From NCBI GenBank assembly GCA_031295725.1, contig JAUMNV010000065.1, positions 1-12,756 of the forward strand: a stretch of DNA of 12,756 nucleotides. Reading direction: 5' to 3'. Source of the DNA: Collinsella sp. (GTDB lineage Bacteria; Actinomycetota; Coriobacteriia; Coriobacteriales; Coriobacteriaceae). A program made the translations under genes and the position numbers. Below, one piece after another: positions 11,718 through 12,756 of the stretch (positions within the stretch are counted from its first letter, which is position 1; each line of letters opens with the position of its first letter). The notes beneath the pieces were generated by a model that saw nothing but the letters and a program-made list of their open reading frames with translations, was not told the DNA's origin and did no database searches.

Positions 11718-11862
11718 GCAGAAAAAAAGACTCGCAGCCGCCAAGCAAATGAGTCTTTCTTTCCGACGTGATATCGATTTGTCAAGGACATCATACCATA
11801 GTACCTTCGGTTCTACCGCTGGTTTTTGTGGATGTACCTTGGCAGATGATGCTGTCGGCTAG
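11704..11862 (+). CDS. Candidate leader ORF coupling copG-like and initiator genes
   Basis: A 52-codon frame opens at ATG 11704, 14 bases inside the end of the RHH gene. It stops at TAG 11860-11862, which overlaps the GAGG ribosome site of the initiator gene. The product would be a basic peptide, MRKNRQKKRLAAAKQMSLSF, followed by a Ser/Thr-rich part with FCGCTLADDAVG. An ATG at 11749 gives a 37-residue alternative. No strong ribosome site is seen, and the sequence resembles no family I know. Its value may lie in being translated: ribosomes ending at 11862 would open the initiator's ribosome site, as leader peptides do in several plasmids. The hairpin at 11726-11758 lies within it. Treat as a hypothesis. 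Confidence 0.38.
   Translation: MRKNRQKKRLAAAKQMSLSFRRDIDLSRTSYHSTFGSTAGFCGCTLADDAVG
11726..11762 (+). terminator. Terminator or attenuator between cop and rep
   Basis: AAAGACTC (11726-11733) pairs with GAGTCTTT (11751-11758) across a 17-base loop, followed by CTTTCC. It lies between the RHH gene and the initiator gene, inside the candidate leader ORF. It could reduce read-through into the initiator gene and be opened by ribosomes. The T run is interrupted, so strength is uncertain. Confidence 0.5.
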
Positions 11863-11876
11863 AGGTCGTGATAATC

Positions 11877-12689
11877 ATGACCAGCTTGGCCAACGCTCTG
11901 GCTGCCGCCGTCGGCAGTCAATCTGAAAAATCGAATGATGCCCCTGCGCCGTTCGTGTTCCAAACCGAGCTTTCGGTTGGTGGAGGCAATCTGGGTACTT
12001 CCGCTGCAGTGCCTGTGCTGCAGCGCCCCGTCGCAACCCGTGAGCTCAAGGACTATCCATGGCTTCTTGTGCGCCTCGGTCTCGTTTCGGTGGTTGGCAA
12101 GACGATGCCGAATGGGCGCAAATGCTCGATCGGAACCGTTATCCTGCTCTCGCATATCGGATCTGGTCTTTCCGAGCTTCGTGAGTCAACGGCCGTCGAA
12201 CTTGATATCGATCGGTGCCGAGTGAGTACAACCATCAACGAGATGGTTGGTTGGGGATGGGTCGTGCGCTCGGAAAGCGGGGCTCTTTCGGTTGACTTTG
12301 ATGAAATCGGTAACTTTGTCGGCATGTCCAAAAGCGAATTGATTAGCGGTCAGTTCCTTCACGTGCCGAGATTCATGCTTGCAAGTGATGCGTTCCACGA
12401 TGCAGCCTGTGTCGTGTTCGGCGACCTCGTGTCCCAAAGTCTGCTGGACCACCCCCGCGGCGCGATGAAGAACCCGGAGCTGGCAGAGCTTCTGGGTATT
12501 TCCGTCTCCGCGCTCCAAAAGGCTAGGAAGCATCTTGCCGAGCAAGGTTTCATTGAGCTCAAGAAGCAGGGAAAGCAGGTCGTGCCGGAAATCGCGTCGG
12601 GGGCCGCTGTTGCTGCGGTCCGTCTCGAAGATGACCGCACACGAGCACTGGAAGCGATTCTCAAGAAGTCGAGAAAGAGAAACAAGTAA
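11877..12689 (+). CDS. Two-winged-helix plasmid replication initiator
   Basis: The product is 270 residues. It has a disordered Ala/Ser-rich N-terminus, then a winged-helix-like region at about 85-140 (CSIGTVILLSHIGSGLSELR to NEMVGWGWVVRSESGALSV). A second one lies at about 175-240 (AACVVFGDLVSQSLL to LAELLGISVSALQKARKHLA, EQGFIELKKQGKQVVPEI). The C-terminus is strongly basic (LKKSRKRNK). Two winged helices of this size beside an iteron array are what iteron-plasmid initiators (Rep_3-like architecture) look like, though I cannot assign a named family from sequence alone. I chose ATG 11877: GAGG (11862-11865) lies 11 bases upstream, whereas GTG 11868 is too close to it. It would bind the iterons and open the adjacent AT-rich element. 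A degenerate iteron palindrome lies just after its stop codon. A transcription regulator is the main alternative. Confidence 0.72.
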   Translation: MTSLANALAAAVGSQSEKSNDAPAPFVFQTELSVGGGNLGTSAAVPVLQRPVATRELKDYPWLLVRLGLVSVVGKTMPNGRKCSIGTVILLSHIGSGLSELRESTAVELDIDRCRVSTTINEMVGWGWVVRSESGALSVDFDEIGNFVGMSKSELISGQFLHVPRFMLASDAFHDAACVVFGDLVSQSLLDHPRGAMKNPELAELLGISVSALQKARKHLAEQGFIELKKQGKQVVPEIASGAAVAAVRLEDDRTRALEAILKKSRKRNK

Positions 12690-12691
12690 AT

Positions 12692-12735
12692 GCGCACTGA
12701 TGCCACGTTGGATCCGTGCGCCGTAAGGGATTAAT
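12692..12735. repeat. Degenerate copy of the iteron palindrome after the initiator gene
   Basis: Bases 12697-12734 resemble the palindromic iteron pair and its flank near 11395-11432: ACTGATGCCACGTT matches ACTGATGCAACGTT, and GTAAGGGATTA matches TTAAGGGGTTA. By hand about 31 of 38 bases agree. The unit at 12692-12721 is itself an imperfect 30-bp palindrome (GCGCAC and GTGCGC at the ends). It begins two bases after the initiator stop codon and may be a second initiator-binding site or a decayed origin copy. Confidence 0.6.
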
Positions 12736-12756
12736 CTAGATCTGTCTAATATTCAA

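Noticed and set aside
12735..12749. A fifth block of TCTAG boxes at the right edge
   Set aside because: TCTAG at 12735 is followed by TCTAA at 12745, a 10-base step, and no further phased copy is visible before the edge.

Overview
The window looks like a plasmid, or most of one, from a moderately high-GC gut actinobacterium. Coriobacteriia (Collinsella/Olsenella-like) is my best guess. It rests on a LAQTG sortase motif, a BspA-like (DUF285) surface-protein remnant, an AAA_14/DUF4143 ATPase and a Ser/Lys-rich exported protein with a 'GHWE' C-terminal domain. The host is inference; no rRNA or tRNA was found to settle it.

Layout. (1) 1-465, minus: a secreted protein that runs off the left edge. 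(2) 466-1232: no convincing gene. (3) 1233-1661: a small membrane-anchored protein, then 1732-2159, a frameshifted remnant of a BspA-like surface protein. (4) 2235-3500, minus: the ATPase, with four 23-bp tandem repeats in its promoter region. (5) 3689-3922, minus: a small XRE regulator, divergent from 4047-7403, a 1118-residue sortase-anchored protein (coiled coil, CAP domain, coiled coil, LAQTG). The two share a symmetric operator/promoter region. (6) 7469-8122: an exported Ser/Lys-rich protein, then a decayed copy of the sortase tail (8348-8445). (7) 8654-8878 minus, a small gene broken by an in-frame TGA, and 9237-9410 minus, a 57-residue membrane protein. (8) 9644-10938: parA, a ribbon-helix-helix (RHH) partner and a gene with an internal duplication. 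(9) 11262-12689: a replication module with an AT-rich tandem 7-mer, iterons, an RHH copy-control gene, a leader ORF and a two-winged-helix initiator.

The main structural signal is a set of TCTAG-type boxes spaced exactly 11 bp apart. They occur in four blocks: 2183-2220, 8950-8998, 9491-9539 and 9589-9615. Two blocks sit directly upstream of parA, so the set is best read as the centromere/operator of the ParA-RHH system. The block at 2183-2220 is about 7 kb away and forms a perfect 15-bp inverted repeat between two unrelated convergent genes. A degenerate copy of the palindromic iteron pair also lies just after the initiator stop codon.

Together, the replication and partition genes would maintain the element. 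The cargo is mostly surface or envelope proteins: a sortase-anchored stalk, an exported GHWE protein and several small secreted or membrane proteins. No relaxase, transposase, integrase or CRISPR array was seen. Joining the two ends of the window would close the left-edge gene after six more codons. This is compatible with a circular 12,756-bp molecule but does not prove it.
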